DNA from: Rotaria sordida
Lineage: Eukaryota; Rotifera; Eurotatoria; Philodinida; Philodinidae
Length of the DNA: 64,000 nucleotides
Direction of reading: 5' to 3'
NCBI GenBank assembly: GCA_905250125.1
Contig: CAJNOL010000579.1
Location: 57,688 to 121,687, forward strand
The notes below the pieces were generated by a model. It was not told where the DNA came from. It saw only the letters and a program-made list of their open reading frames with translations, and made no database searches. Numbering within the stretch: the first letter of the stretch is position 1; every line of letters starts with the position of its first letter. Made by a program: the position numbers and the translations under genes. Below are positions 24,471 through 37,800 of the stretch, piece after piece.

Positions 24471-25445
24471 CTAAAAACGAAAGAATATTTCAAATATGAA
24501 ATATGTGTTTTTTTTGTTTGAAATTCTGAAGCAAACCAAAAAAAATTAGTCTAGTCAAATACAAAAGAAGATTATAATTGGTTGAAATGATGCCATTTTT
24601 AACGAATTGATCAACATGCAAATAGCGACATCAACATAACAAGAGAGAGAGAACGAACAATAGCGACAATTTGATTTTTTTTTTTATATTCATCGATAGT
24701 AAAAATTCTTCATGATCATATTGCCAGCGGATAATTACTCTTTTTTTCTTTTATTTAATCACATTCTTTTTCTTTTCTTTAGGCAGAAAAAAAAATGTCG
24801 TAATATTTTTTTTTCTCATTATTCGATCTCCAACTACGAATGAATATTTTCAAGCATTTTTATTCAAAATAAAATAAAAACAAAAGTTTTTTTTATTCTA
24901 TGAAAAATTCTCTCGAAATAAATAAAATTGATTGTTCTAACATTGTTTTTCATTTTGAATCAGTTATTATACACAAAAAAAAAAAAGAAAAGAATTTATT
25001 CCGTTTTTCTCGAATCCATTGATTCATTTACGTTCTGTACATAGAATGAGTCATCATAAAATTTTCTTCTTTCTTTTCTTATGTGTCTTGTATTCATTCA
25101 TCGCCGTGTTTTGCTGTTTAACAACGTATATAAATCAAGTAAAAAGAATACAACAGACTCATACTTACTTTCCTCTGATCGTCTCAGTGATCAATAATAC
25201 TGAACATCCAGGACGAGGTTTTGGCATTGCACTTCGCCATAAACTAAATCCTGCTTTCGCTCCACATCGGGGCGAAGAGAGAGGTCAATTTGTTAGCAGC
25301 GTCTCTGCGTTCGCGCTCAGACCGTTTAATAAAACAAAAAAAAAAAAAAGAAAAAAGAAAAGTCATTATTTTTTTTTTCTTGTCACTTCAAACTCGGCAG
25401 GAATTTTATTGATAAAATTTTTCAATCATTCTTTTGTTTAATATC
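24471..25445. other. Head-to-head intergenic region
   Basis: Lies between the divergent starts of the kelch gene (minus) and the unknown gene (plus), so it probably holds both promoters. The patch 25195-25325 is markedly richer in GC and CpG than its surroundings (cgaggtttt..., cggggcgaagag, gcgttcgcgctc). The frame at 25019-25441 starts at a non-ATG codon and ends in a Lys tract, so I leave it uncalled. Confidence 0.5.
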
Positions 25446-26180
25446 ATGACAACAAAACAAGATGTTAAACTAAATACAAAAAATAATATTAGTAGATCTT
25501 CTCCATTTCCACCAGCTTTATATCAAATACAATATCCAAATTGTCGTACAGGAATGTTTAGTCTTCGTGTACCATTTAAAAATTTTCATATGAATAATAA
25601 TCAACAACAAATATCAACACATAGTTCTACTCCTAATGTTATACATCCAGAATATTTACATGTTAATCAACGTAAATTTTTCATTTTTTTTTTTTTTTGT
25701 TCGATTCATTCAATAGAATCTCTTTTAGTAAATCAACAAGAACTATCTATTGCTCGTCATTCATTACAACGAGATGCTCAAGTTCAATGTTCACTTGTAT
25801 CTTTAGATAATCATGATAAAATAGATATACAAAGACAAAAAATATTTGTAACAAATTCATCTGATAGTGAGTATTTTAGTCCTCGTTATCGTGTTCAATT
25901 ACAATTACGACCAATGCAACCAAATATTTATGAAGTATGGAATGTTGAAACTCCACCACCACCACCACCACGATCAATTCCGATAAATGAACCAATTAAA
26001 CATCGAGAACCATCGATACGTATTCGTTCGCCACGTTTAGTTGATATAAAACCTATGAGTGATGATGAATCTGATTATGATGATCATATAGTCTATACTC
26101 ATCGTCCACGAAGGACATATTTACCAGCAAACGTACGAATGGTATGCGTTAGACAAGACGCAAATACAATTTGTTATTAA
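25446..26180 (+). CDS. Unknown protein, two exons
   Basis: I do not recognise it. Exons 25446-25671 and 25717-26180 are joined by a 45-bp intron (CAAC|GTAAAT ... TTCAATAG|AATC), giving 229 aa. The start is the ATG opening MTTKQDVKLN; the in-frame TTG 12 bases upstream is ignored. The protein is hydrophilic, without signal peptide or membrane segment, and mostly looks disordered: a Pro-rich patch (PPPPPPRSIP), an acidic patch (SDDESDYDDH), and basic Arg-rich stretches near the C-terminus. A few regular stretches (YRVQLQLRPMQPNIYEVWNV) hint at beta structure. Codon use matches neighbouring genes, which supports real coding. It converges on RPA1, with 153 bp between the two stops. Confidence 0.65.
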   Translation: MTTKQDVKLNTKNNISRSSPFPPALYQIQYPNCRTGMFSLRVPFKNFHMNNNQQQISTHSSTPNVIHPEYLHVNQRKFFIFFFFCSIHSIESLLVNQQELSIARHSLQRDAQVQCSLVSLDNHDKIDIQRQKIFVTNSSDSEYFSPRYRVQLQLRPMQPNIYEVWNVETPPPPPPRSIPINEPIKHREPSIRIRSPRLVDIKPMSDDESDYDDHIVYTHRPRRTYLPANVRMVCVRQDANTICY

Positions 26181-26333
26181 AAAAAAATTTTTTACTCAAT
26201 ATCAAATTTCATTAATGAGCAACAGTTGTTGTTATTGTTATTAAAGAAACACACACACACACACACACACACAAAACATGAATATCTATCTAATAAGAAA
26301 CATAATTTATTACAAAAAAAAAAAAGAAAATAT
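26181..26333. terminator. Shared 3' spacer with two poly(A) signals and (CA)n
   Basis: The plus-strand gene has an ATTAAA at 26240-26245. RPA1 on the minus strand has AATAAA at 26306-26311, 23 nt after its stop. Between them is a (CA)n microsatellite at about 26250-26274. The two transcripts therefore end tail to tail in about 150 bp. Confidence 0.6.
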
Positions 26334-29127
26334 CTAGTCTAATAAAATACATGACATTCTACCAATATCTTCAAGATATAAACGACACATAAGACGAGCA
26401 TCAATTGATTCAATACCTACACATGTAAATTGAAGTCGATCATGATTCTAAATAAGATTATTTTTCAAATTTATTTTTTTTTTTCAAATTAAACTTACAT
26501 TATAATGATTTAATTTAACACGAATAAGAAACATTTTTTCTTGTCCACATATACTCATTAATTTTTGATAAGCTTTATCTTCATCATCTTTAGATTTTCC
26601 ATAGGGAAATTGTTCCGATGGACAACCAAATAATATTTCACTTTCTTTTTCAAAAAAACTAACCCATTGATAACCAGTTGAATCTGATAAAAGAATCTAA
26701 TAAATAAATATATATGTAGAATATTCTCTTAAAATAAAAACCTATAACATACACTCGTCATATAAAGTAATTTAAAATCTTCATAATTTAAATCACATTT
26801 TGAACAATAATATGTTCCATCATTATTATCTTGTAATTTCTTTTTACAATCAAAACGAGTACAAGCCTATAAAAATAAGAGTTTTTTTTTTTTATTTTTT
26901 CAATATATAAAATATTATTATTTTACTTTATAAACAGGATCATGTCGTACAAATGTACATACAGCTTTAATTCGAAATATTTCACTATTAACAATTGATG
27001 ACATATTTAATTCATATTCAGCTACTTGACTAAATGTTTTCCATGGAACTAATTTAATTAGAATGAACAAAAAAAAAAATAACTAAACAAAAATTTTTTT
27101 TTCTTGTTTTTCTTTTACTATTTTCATGTTTATTTGATTGAATAGTAAGATCTATCATATCAATATTCATTCCTTCTTCAAGATACCATTTACGAAGTTC
27201 ATGAGCTATTGATAAATCAGGATCAATTTGTAATTGTGTACTAGCTAGTACAGATAATGTTCGTTCTTTAAATAAAGAATTTTTTTTTTGTTTTGATTTG
27301 TATAATTATATTTATAAATACCTCCATTGAAATCTTTTACACAAACACCTTTTAACATAATTACAGCTCGAATAGTTGATGATTGAAAATTTTCAGCCTG
27401 AAAATAAAAAACAAACATTTTCAATCGAAAGTTTTTTTTATGTTTGAATTTTTGACATACTATTCGATACCATAGTGTAACAGTTATTTGACCAGTTCGA
27501 TCAAGAATAAGAATATCACGTTTTGTATAATCTTTATTTTGTTTACTTTTTCCATGAATAATATCATTGATACTCATTACTATACCAATAACATCTTAAA
27601 ATTTAAAAAAAAAAACAAGAGGATTAAGAGTATCAGAAAGATTTTTTTGTTTTTTGACAAACCAATAAATGAATTCGTTTCTATATTTTGTATTTGATTA
27701 ATTGGTATAAAATGTAAACGTTGCATTGGAATACTTGATATATTATCTAAACATCGTTCAATAATTGTTTCATTATTAAATGTCATTTCAAAATCATTAT
27801 TAAAAGTATTAAATTGTTTATTAGCATATTTGATTTGAGCTTGTGTAATGTAATAAATCTAAAAATTAGAAGTTATTTTGTTTTTTCTTGAATTGAATTT
27901 AAAGAAAAAGAAAAAAATCTAACATTGCCAACAATAAGAATTGGTTCAAGTCGATCACAATCATCACCAAAACCAGTTGCACGTATTTCACTTGTTTCAT
28001 CAATAAAATTACAATTAAATAAACGACCATCACCATTTAAATATGTACGAATTGGTGTTTTATTTGCAACACGAACTCGAATTGTCCATCTATGAAAATA
28101 TTTTTATGTTTAGTTTTTTTGAAAATACTAATCAAATATTTTATTTTACCTATTTTGAAAAGGATTAAGTGTTTCAATTTTAAATAAACGATTATTTTTA
28201 ATTGAATCAATATTTGTTATCGTTATTGTTGATGATGATGGAGGTGGAAGTACAGGCAATTCTTTGTTTATTGGAGCTATCGGATGTTTGAAAATCGAAT
28301 CTAAACGATAGATAATATGTCATTATTTATTGAGGATGGAACTCGTCGAATTAGCCATGTTTGAAAATTTTGAATCCAACAGATTCTAGTTAAAGAAAAA
28401 AGTAACTTTGAATATAATTGATATTTACTAGTAACTTTTGGTTGTAGAACATCTTTAGTTGTTGATGTTGTTAAAGTATTATCTTCATTTAGATCAGCTG
28501 TCAATAATGAAATAGGATTTCCAATTCTATGTGTAGCTATATCCAAAATAGTTATTTGAAGAATTTGTAAAATCATTCTATTAGAATGAAAAAAATTTAT
28601 TTCTTATAATTTATTTTTCTCTAGAAATACTTTGCTGTTTGTCCTTTAAGATCACTACGTAAATAACGATCAAGTCGAATAATAGAATATTCTTGTAATT
28701 GACCATTTGTTACTAAATCATTTAATTGTACAGTTAAAACACAAGCTGAAAAATTTTTAAAATAAATGTTAAATTTCTTTTTTTGTTTTTTTTTTTAGTA
28801 ATCATCTATGTTTATTTTACAAGGTAAAAAATGTTTGCCATCAGAAAGAATAAGTCGATAACGTTGAGTTTTTTTATGTTGACTAGCTGTCATTGAAGAT
28901 TCACTCACTGGTTTTGAATCCATTAATTTAATATTCTGAAATAGAATTTTTACAAGAAAAAAAAAAAAAATTTATATTTTTCGTCGATAATATTTTACCA
29001 GCACTTGTAAAATAGGCTGTTCACCACTACTACTATTCTTAGCAAAACGCTAGAAGAAATAAAAATATGATAATGCAAATAATCAAATGGAATATACCAT
29101 TAAAGCGCCAGTTGTTAATTTTTGCAT
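26334..29127 (-). CDS. RPA1: RPA1: replication protein A 70-kDa subunit
   Basis: Fifteen exons: 29098-29127, 28999-29049, 28821-28935, 28631-28745, 28429-28577, 28150-28300, 27924-28089, 27663-27858, 27461-27594, 27322-27397, 27119-27265, 26927-27048, 26753-26866, 26499-26696, 26334-26447. Phases close to 625 aa (human 616). Order: RPA70N protein-interaction domain (QKLTTGALM, PILQVLNIKLMD, YRLILSDGKHF); linker with PVLPPP; DBD-A (FQNRWTIRVRVANKTPIRTY, IRATGF); DBD-B (DVIGIVMSINDI, TVTLWYR); DBD-C with its zinc ribbon CTRFDC...CSKC (C-x4-C-x13-C-x2-C) and the C-terminal helix used for trimerisation. RPA coats single-stranded DNA in replication, repair and checkpoint signalling. Bdelloids survive massive DNA breakage, so the repair context is of interest, but nothing here departs from the family. 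Introns are mostly 45-75 bp, with a few slightly over 100 bp. Confidence 0.97.
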
Positions 29128-29904
29128 GATGATTTTTTTTTGTGAAATTTCAAAACAGTATTTCAAAATGGAAATCTAAAATAAAATATTTGTGTACACA
29201 ACGTTGCTTATACGAGCAATCTATATAAGAACTAAGTTCTTCACAATTTAAAAAAAAGACAAGAAAATTATGTTTTTCTTTAATGAGAAATATAAATTTA
29301 TACTTAGCAAACTCAAAAATAGCAAACACACGTGATGATCTTATCCTCTAATGCATTTACAGGAAGATAAACATCAGAGATAGAATAGATCCGTAACTTT
29401 TTTGGAACCGAACTGATTTCATCTCTAATAAACCATAGTTTATGTAACAAACATAAGCTTCAGTATAATATTACATACAAAGTTTAAGGATCTAGTATTC
29501 AAAATGTATATAGTACACTCTTTTTTTTCTCTGATCATCATGTAAAATGATGTGTATTTTAGAAGCAGCAGATATTCTGTATATTTAGTATTGGAAACAT
29601 GGCTTTGTAACGGTTATATTCGTTTCGTACGAAAGAAAATAAATCAACTAATAGAAGATTATTGATTTATTTAAATGAAATTTTTTTAAAGAAAATATCA
29701 AATTGAATATATTTTAAAATTATGAAAATAAAAAATTAAATAATATTCAATAAAACATATTAGTTTTTAGATTAGCAAAAAAAACCCGCTCTAGTATTTA
29801 ACGCCATCTATGTCGAACAAATTGTTGCGATTGAATGAATTGTAAATGTTTTTCTACTGCACGGTTTTTTTTTCTTCTTCAAATACAGATCAATCTTCTT
29901 TTGG
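29128..29904. other. Divergent promoter region, RPA1 / F-box gene
   Basis: Both flanking genes start outward from here. An acceptor-like AG lies 48 nt before the RPA1 ATG and another (aatacag) 17 nt before the F-box ATG. Otherwise AT-rich; no RNA gene or repeat is seen. Confidence 0.5.
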
Positions 29905-31791
29905 ATGATCAACATGAGACATTTTTCGGATTTTCCCGATGAAATTTTATGTAAAATATTTGAATATTTAAGTCCATTTGATGCACTTTATTCTTTTATT
30001 AATCTTAATATTCGTTTTAATCATTTATTAATTCCATTTAAACGATATATTGATTTAACTTATTTATCATATGAACAATTTATGAATTATATTAATATTA
30101 TTTTACCTATAATAAGTCAAGATGAACAATTATATTTTATGAAATTAGGAAATGCACGAACTCCTGGTCAGATAGAATTATTTAATAGATTAATGAATGA
30201 TAAAATTTATCGTAATTATTTTAATTATATTGATAAAATTCTTATTGAATCACCTCGTTTAAATGAATTAATTAATTTTGTTGAAAAATTTCTTTCATCT
30301 TTATCAAATTTAATATCACTTTCAATTACAATTGATAGTATACGTGATGAAGATTTTCAAAAATGGACACAATTAATTGTTCATTCTGTTCTTTCAATAT
30401 CAACATTAATTAAACTTTCAATTGAAATGCCTACTGGACTTGTTCTTTCACGTTTATCAAATACAATTATGTTAAATTCATTAATTGATTTAACATTAAA
30501 TGTTACACTTGTTACAGATTTACTTATTCTTATACAACGTATTCCAAATGTTGAAAATCTTTCAATACGTATTGGTTGGTGGACAAGTGGTGATCGAACT
30601 TTAGTTAAAATGCTTGATGAAATGCGTTTAAATAATAATAGAAAATCATTTTTAAATAATTTAAAAAGTTTTCATTTAACTATTGATTCAATATTAACAT
30701 TTCAATTTGAACATCTTGAACAAGTATTATATAGAATTTTGAATAGTGAAACAACTTATAGTTTTTGTTTTATATTACGACATTGTTTAAATCATAATAG
30801 TGAATTAACACAATTCATTGATGGTCAACGATGGGAAAATTTATTATCATCATATTTATTATTAAATCAATTTGATTTATTTATTCGAATAACTGGATGT
30901 TTTTCAATTGAAGAAGAAAATTATAAAATAAATTCATTTAAATCTAAATATTTTCTTGAAAAAAAATGGTTTTTTTCTTATTTTAAATATTCATTGAGAG
31001 ATAGTATTATATTTTATTCAATTCCATATAAAAATAAAGAATTATTTGATATATCAATAAATAATCATGAAATATTTAAAAATTTTCCTATTAATTATAC
31101 ATCAAATTTATTAATTGATCAAACAAATAATGGATCATATCAATTTAATTATTCAACATTTTATTTTATGTTAAAACATTTTCCTTCTCTTCAAGAATTA
31201 CGTCTTATTCAATTTAATATGAATTTTTCGATAATTAATCCAATTCATATTCCATCATTACATACATTAAAAATTGAAAAAGAACGAAATGTAAATTTAT
31301 CTAAACTACTTGAATTATTACCTTTAATAAATACATTATTTATACCTTATTTTGCTATTGATGATCGAAATAAATCATCAGAGTAAGTAAGACAACAATT
31401 AAAAAAAAAACAGTTTTTTTTTTTAAATTTTTTTGAAACTAATTTTTCTTTTTTTGTTTTTAATAGTGTTTATCAATATAATCGAATAAGTGAATTATCT
31501 TTAATTGATATTCCTGCAAACGATATTAATCAAATTCCATTATTTTTAAATCGATTTCCTAATTTACGTTTTCTTCATATTCATATATACAATCAACGTA
31601 TGACCGATGAATATTTATTAATAAATTTGAATGAAATTATTCAAAAGTTTCATTCAATTATTTATTTGAAATTACAATTAGAAAAAGATGTTAATTCATC
31701 TGTTAATTGGAAAGAACAATGGAATGGTCGAGTAAAAATGTATTTCACCGATATCATCTTTGTTGGAGTACTTGTACATCTATGGTTTTGA
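29905..31791 (+). CDS. F-box protein of the bdelloid-expanded family
   Basis: Two exons, 29905-31382 and 31467-31791, joined in phase over an 84-bp intron; 600 aa. The N-terminal F-box (about residues 5-45: FSDFPDEILCKIFEYLSPFD) would bind SKP1 and so recruit substrates to an SCF ubiquitin ligase. The rest is a long Leu/Ile/Asn-rich region with irregular leucine-rich-repeat-like units (LTLNVTLVTDLLILIQRIPN, FPSLQELRLIQFN, FPNLRFLHIHIYN), the probable substrate-binding part. The last residues, VLVHLWF, resemble the short terminal motif I associate with this family in bdelloids. The second start (MRHFSDF) is also possible. A poly(A) hexamer follows 84 nt after the stop. Confidence 0.87.
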
Positions 31792-31874
31792 ACGGATATT
31801 ATTTTCTTTTTTTGTTTTTTTTTTTGTCTTTTATATTATTACTCTGTTATTTTACCATTGTTTTTACTTCTTGC

Positions 31875-31880
31875 AATAAA
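31875..31880 (+). terminator. AATAAA of the F-box gene
   Basis: Canonical hexamer (ttgcaataaag) 84 nt after the F-box stop codon, in T-rich DNA. Confidence 0.6.
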
Positions 31881-34800
31881 GAATTTCATTGATTCGATAT
31901 AGTAATCTAAATATCAACGATTGAAACAATAAAATGAGATAGTAGATTGCAAATTAAATAATAATATTAATTTTGAAAATTTTTCTCATTGAACATATTA
32001 TTCGACAATGTAATTCTTACTATATATGAAATTTCTTATAAATTTTATCATATTTTCTGTTATATAGTTTTTCTCTATATTCTTCCTAGTAGAATGTTGA
32101 CGTACATCTTTTGTTGTTAGTCTTTTCACAATTGTTCGATGACACAGAAACGATTCCTAGGGAGAATAATGTGTATCGATTGTCATTTGAGAAAACTAGA
32201 CAAATATTATTATCGAATAGTTAATGCTAATCAATTGAAAAGCATTCGTGCATATAGACTTGTATATCTTATTGTTAATTTCTAATTTCATCACTATTTT
32301 TAAAATAGTTTCAATAAATAAGTTCATTATCAAGATTTTGATGAGAAAAAAAAAATTATTAATATTGTATTATAGAATAATTTTTCTATTCAGTCTTGTA
32401 GAATTCTTTTAAATATAAGATAATATATTATATTTGAACTTTTTATTGTTATAATACAAAAAGATATCATAGATTTATTTTATATATTTGAAACAATTCT
32501 CATTGACTTTTTGTTTTTAAAGTTTTACGATAGTAATTGACTTTAACAATATATATAGAATGGAAGTTTATTGTCTTTTTTTTTGCTATTTATCTTTTTT
32601 TTTTTTAACTTCTTATTTAATTAGCCTTCACAATTTAAGTTATATTTTATTACACAGTCACATATAATATAATATATGACATACAGTTTTTTTTTCTCGA
32701 GACAGATCGATAAATAATGTTGCCATTTATTTAAATGTAATATATGATTATCATAATTACATATAAATATTTGTTCTATATTTTACCATTTATTTAAAAT
32801 AGATAAAATGAATGAAAATAAAGATTGATAATTCTAATTTGAATATATTTCAAAATAATATATTAACAATTATACGAATCATCATCATATCAATGCTTTA
32901 CAACATTGTATGATAATGTATAATATAGGCGAAAGAAAAAACAAAATCTTCAGGGGTGGATTATTAACTTGAAAGATGACGGAAAAAAAAAACCATTTTC
33001 TCTTTCTCTCTTTATATATAAATATCATAAATGAGACTGTTGTGTTGCTCGTTGTTGTTGTTATGCATAAAATCATGCGAATCATTTCTGGTTGCTATTT
33101 TCATTGTTATTTTTGTGTTGTTGACTAGATGTTGATGGGATAGACGAAATGAAACGGATGTTTTATGCAAACTAACTATTGTTAAAATATAGACAAAAGA
33201 ACAAAAAAAAGCCAAGGTAAGTGCTAAAGTGCTTGGTCAATTTATAATAATAGTCATAGAGGAAATATAAAGTAACATTGTATTTTTTTTTATGTTATTT
33301 TTATTATGTAATTATTTTGTTCAATCATAAAGATCTTTTTTTTTTTTGTGAAACAAAAATAAATATAAACTAGAATAACAATCGTACAAAAACTTTTTCA
33401 ATTCAAAGAGAAAATGTATTGTTTTCTTTTCTTTTTTATCGTTATTTCGATTCAACGAGTTTACTGATAAATGGGTTTATTGTATTTTTTTTTTTTTTTA
33501 TGGTCATTTATTAAGAAGAGAATAGTGAAGTATACTTTAGTAAACCAGATTATAGGTGCATTGTTTATACGAATAGAAGTATTTATTTCGTTAAGAAAAT
33601 AATTTTGATATTATTTAGACTTTGTTAGTTAGTTATATATTGAAATAGTATGAATGTAGAAAATAAATAAAAATCATCTCTCTCTCTCAGATTTTGATAC
33701 ATTTCTTCTGGATTATAAAATACAAAGAATTATGGATGAAGATAAGTTTCTAGGATTCTCTAAATTTTGTTATTTTCTATTTTTATTTATGTATTGTTCA
33801 TGAACAGGATATTGAGACTCATAGATTTTGATACCCTGCATCGTCGCAGTTGTAATATAATAGTCGTAGTGGTGTTGAGCATAATCTTTTTCAGGCATAT
33901 ATTATAGATTCATTTAATTTCCCGTCTTCTTTTCTAATCTTTGCTTTGGTTTTTTTCCTCGATTCTCTTTAGTTATAATGTTGCACATCAAGTTGATATG
34001 TGGGTGTATGTCTGCAAGCTTATCTAATGTAAACCGGTGAGTGGAACCAGTAGAAAATGTTCAATCGAAGATAAAATCTTAAATAAGAGAGAAAAAAGAG
34101 ATTATAAAGAGAAAAGTAGATTAGTAGTGTAATCGGATCCTTGTAAACAGATGACAAGAAACAGACAAAAAGGAAGGACGTTGACTGAAGAGACAGTAGT
34201 AATGCTAAATGAAGAAAAAAAAAAAAGACACGTATATTCCCGCTTTCTTCTTATCTCTTGTTTTTTTTTTTCTTTGTTATTGTTGACACATTTTTATCCA
34301 TTGATTGATGAATTTATAAAATAATGATTATCCAAAAAAAAATATTGTAAGAACTTTAGTATTTATGATTTTTAAAAAGTTGCTTTTTTTTTTTTTGTTA
34401 TATTTATATCGTTGATAATCATTGAAAGAATTAAGAATTAAATTATAAATAGAATAAAAAAGACAACAAAATTATGACCAGTCTCATGTCAATGATTCAA
34501 GTTTATATTATTGTCTTTAACCAGAAAAAGAGACAGATGAAATTCTTTATCATATTCTGTTATTCTTGCTTTTTTTGAAGAATATGACTAAAAGCTCTAT
34601 TGAACAGTCATTGATTGTTTGCCGAAAATATACGAGTGCTATCTTTCTGTCATTTCTTTTGTGTCCGTCGTTCGAACAATACGATTAAAAGAAATATAAT
34701 TTCTAGGCGGTACGATTCTCATCGTATTGTCTAAATCTAGATCATATCTTGTAGAGAATCTAATTATCGCTTGTCTTAGCCACCATCATTTATTCGTTCA

Positions 34801-37800
34801 TGTTGTTGATGTAAATGTTAACCCATTCTCTTACTTTTTCTTTTCCTTTTTTTGGTTTTATTTGAACAAAACAAAGAAACGCGTGCCCATATTCAAATAT
34901 ACAACAGGAATTTGATCTATCATGTTTTGCCTCATTCGTGTTCTTGTTCTCCGGTGACCAGACTGATTTTTTGTTGTCTATCAGCCTGTGCAAGTCATTG
35001 ATCATAGTAAAAATATAGACTCATCGCATGTATGCTTGCCTTTCTATGTTGATTTAGTAAAAATACTGCTCTTGCACACTTAGCAATAGCGCAAAATCAA
35101 CATTCGCTTTTCGCTGTTTTTCTCTTTTTCTTGCTTTGCTTAATGCAGAGGCGTGTATGTAAGCGCTCGCTCGTCGATTTCCTTTTTCCGATTAAAATCC
35201 TGCGCGTTACCCAACAAGCTTGCTTATTTTAACTGGTTTTGCCTATGTTCTTACTTTATTTATGTTTGTCGGTCGATCGTTTGGCCACCTTCGGCAAAGT
35301 TCTATTTCATCAACATAATTCAGCTTTTTTCTGTTAGAGCTTTATACGTATTCATATATAGAATATATACAACCAATGACAAGCAAGTGCATTGATTCTA
35401 TTGAGTTGTATACATGAAAAGATCTTTATACGAGATGTTGTATGCTGTCCCAGAAAGATCGATCAGAACCGATGATGGCGCTAGATTGTATACATATATA
35501 TATATATATGTATATCTATATATGCGCGTGTCTATGTGAGGAAAAAAAAAAGAAAAAAAAACAATGTTTACTCTATCGATATCTGTTCTTAATCTTCGAT
35601 GCTCTTTTTCTCTCTATTTATAGATGATGTTTCGATACCATTACTGTCTTTGTTACCAATATGGTCTGAATGGTAAGATATATTCATATATCAATCTTTA
35701 ACTAGGCAGGACATTTGAATCTATAAAATCAGAGAGAGATATAAATAATCAAATGTTTTCTGTTTTTTTTTGCTACCCTTTCATTTTTCTAGCTCATTGA
35801 ATTATGATCAAGATTGAGTTTCTATATTTATATATGATCACTAAGATTGATGATGATATGCATATATAAGAAACTTATTATGGACGACGTCAGAGGTGAC
35901 AACTGATTAGCTTAGTGGCGACGTAATATTATGTGCACATCATAACAGAATTAGTAGAAACAAATGGGATATTAATATTTCATTCTCAATGCAATATGTA
36001 GAAAGTCATAACAAATGTAGAAAGAGACGATCTTAATCTTAATTATCTTGTTTTCTGGATAACGGTTGTATATGCGAACCACGTATCTTAATTTTTTATG
36101 CCTCAATAACTAACAGAATGTGTAAATAACTAGATCCGTTTGATTTGTTAGTATTCTATTACAAAGGTTATTTATCAGAACAGCAACTCTTTGTCTTTCT
36201 ATTGGTTGTTTTTGTAGAACCTAACTTGAAGTTTTTTCTACTATTATTTTTCTATATTATTTTAGTTATCGTTAGTTTTTTTCATCATCTTCATTGAGGA
36301 ATTTATATCGAAAATATAATCGAAAAGATGAGAGAAAACGAACAATTGTGTTATATGAGAAGAAAACAGAAAGATAGTTATTTACCTCATTATTTTTATT
36401 CTTATAGACAAAAAAAAAAAAAACTAAGTGCGTCAAAAGATAAATAAGTATATAATGAGATCGATCATTAATTTTTTTTTTTTAGAAGCACTTTTTCTTT
36501 GTTCACTTCTTATAAAATGTTTGCGTACACGATCGATTCTCGTGACTTATACATGACTGACACATCTAAAACAAATCCCTCGATGATTCATTTGATAATT
36601 AAAATTAATATAAACATGAGTGAGTACTTTGAAGATTAATAATATGCTCATAATATTGTACAATAAGATTCTTTATTATTCATACTTGTTGACCTATTAA
36701 ACTTGTTTTAATTAGTTTTTTTAATATGTACATTCAACGTAAGAAAAAAAAAAGTACTCTATTAGTACAGACGTATAGATCGAAGAAACAATTTTCATAT
36801 TGATTCATTGAAAAATATATAATCTTATCGAAATCTTAATCTTGATGTGTCTACAGAAAGACATGTAATATTTTATTGCTATCAACATAAGTCTTTCTTA
36901 TATAGCTCTATATATTGTTCATGAACATAAAAAAATGAGCTATGTGCATGTTATATTTCGTCTATAGTGAATTTACAATATGATATCATTAAAAAAAAAA
37001 AAAAGAATTTTAATTCGAAATAAGAACAATATAGATGTATTACGTTTGAATTGAAATTAAGCTGTTGATATTAATTAATTTAGCATCTCTAATTTGTTTT
37101 TGAAGATTTTCATCACACTAGAACAATATTTTTCGATAACTGTAAACTTTTCGGTTTGAACTATCCATAGCCTAGATATAGCTAATATGTATATTAGATT
37201 CGAAAAAACAAAATATTAATTTAATACAAACATCCTAATATTAATCAATTCTAATACAAAACATTACGCTTAATTTTAATACTAACACGTAAGTGTATTA
37301 GCATTTTTTTTTTCTTATAAAACACTAATGCTAATATAACACCACTAGTGTAAGATATTTGTAATAAAACAAGAAATAAAATTATTTTTTTCTTTTTTTT
37401 CTTTTGATGAAAAAAATATTTTTCTCTATTCATATAAATCGAAAGAAAAATATAAGGACCGTTATTTTGTCTAGCGATTATAGTAAGTATGATTGGTGAC
37501 TATTTAATAACATCAAGGATTCTTATAATGTATTAATATTAATAATAAGAGTTGAGGAAAAAAAAGTAACTGTATAACAACAAATAATTATGTAACGAGT
37601 TTTATTTTTTAGATAAGTAATGATGATGGTAACAGATATTTTTATCTTTAATTTTTCTTTTTCTTACTATACTTTATATTGCTTCTGAGAATTGTTTTTT
37701 TTATTTATAGTACCTTGTTAAGATTAAGAAGTATAATAAATAGAAATCATAAAAAAATTATATCGAATATTGCTACTTATGTCAATAATCAGTGATTCTC

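Noticed and set aside
25019-25441. 140-codon plus-strand frame before the unknown gene
   Set aside because: Begins at TTG, ends in Lys and Phe tracts from homopolymers; more likely promoter or leader DNA.
31700-31791. Frameshift at the end of the F-box gene
   Set aside because: The in-frame reading ends VLVHLWF at a stop, as expected for the family, and a poly(A) signal follows.
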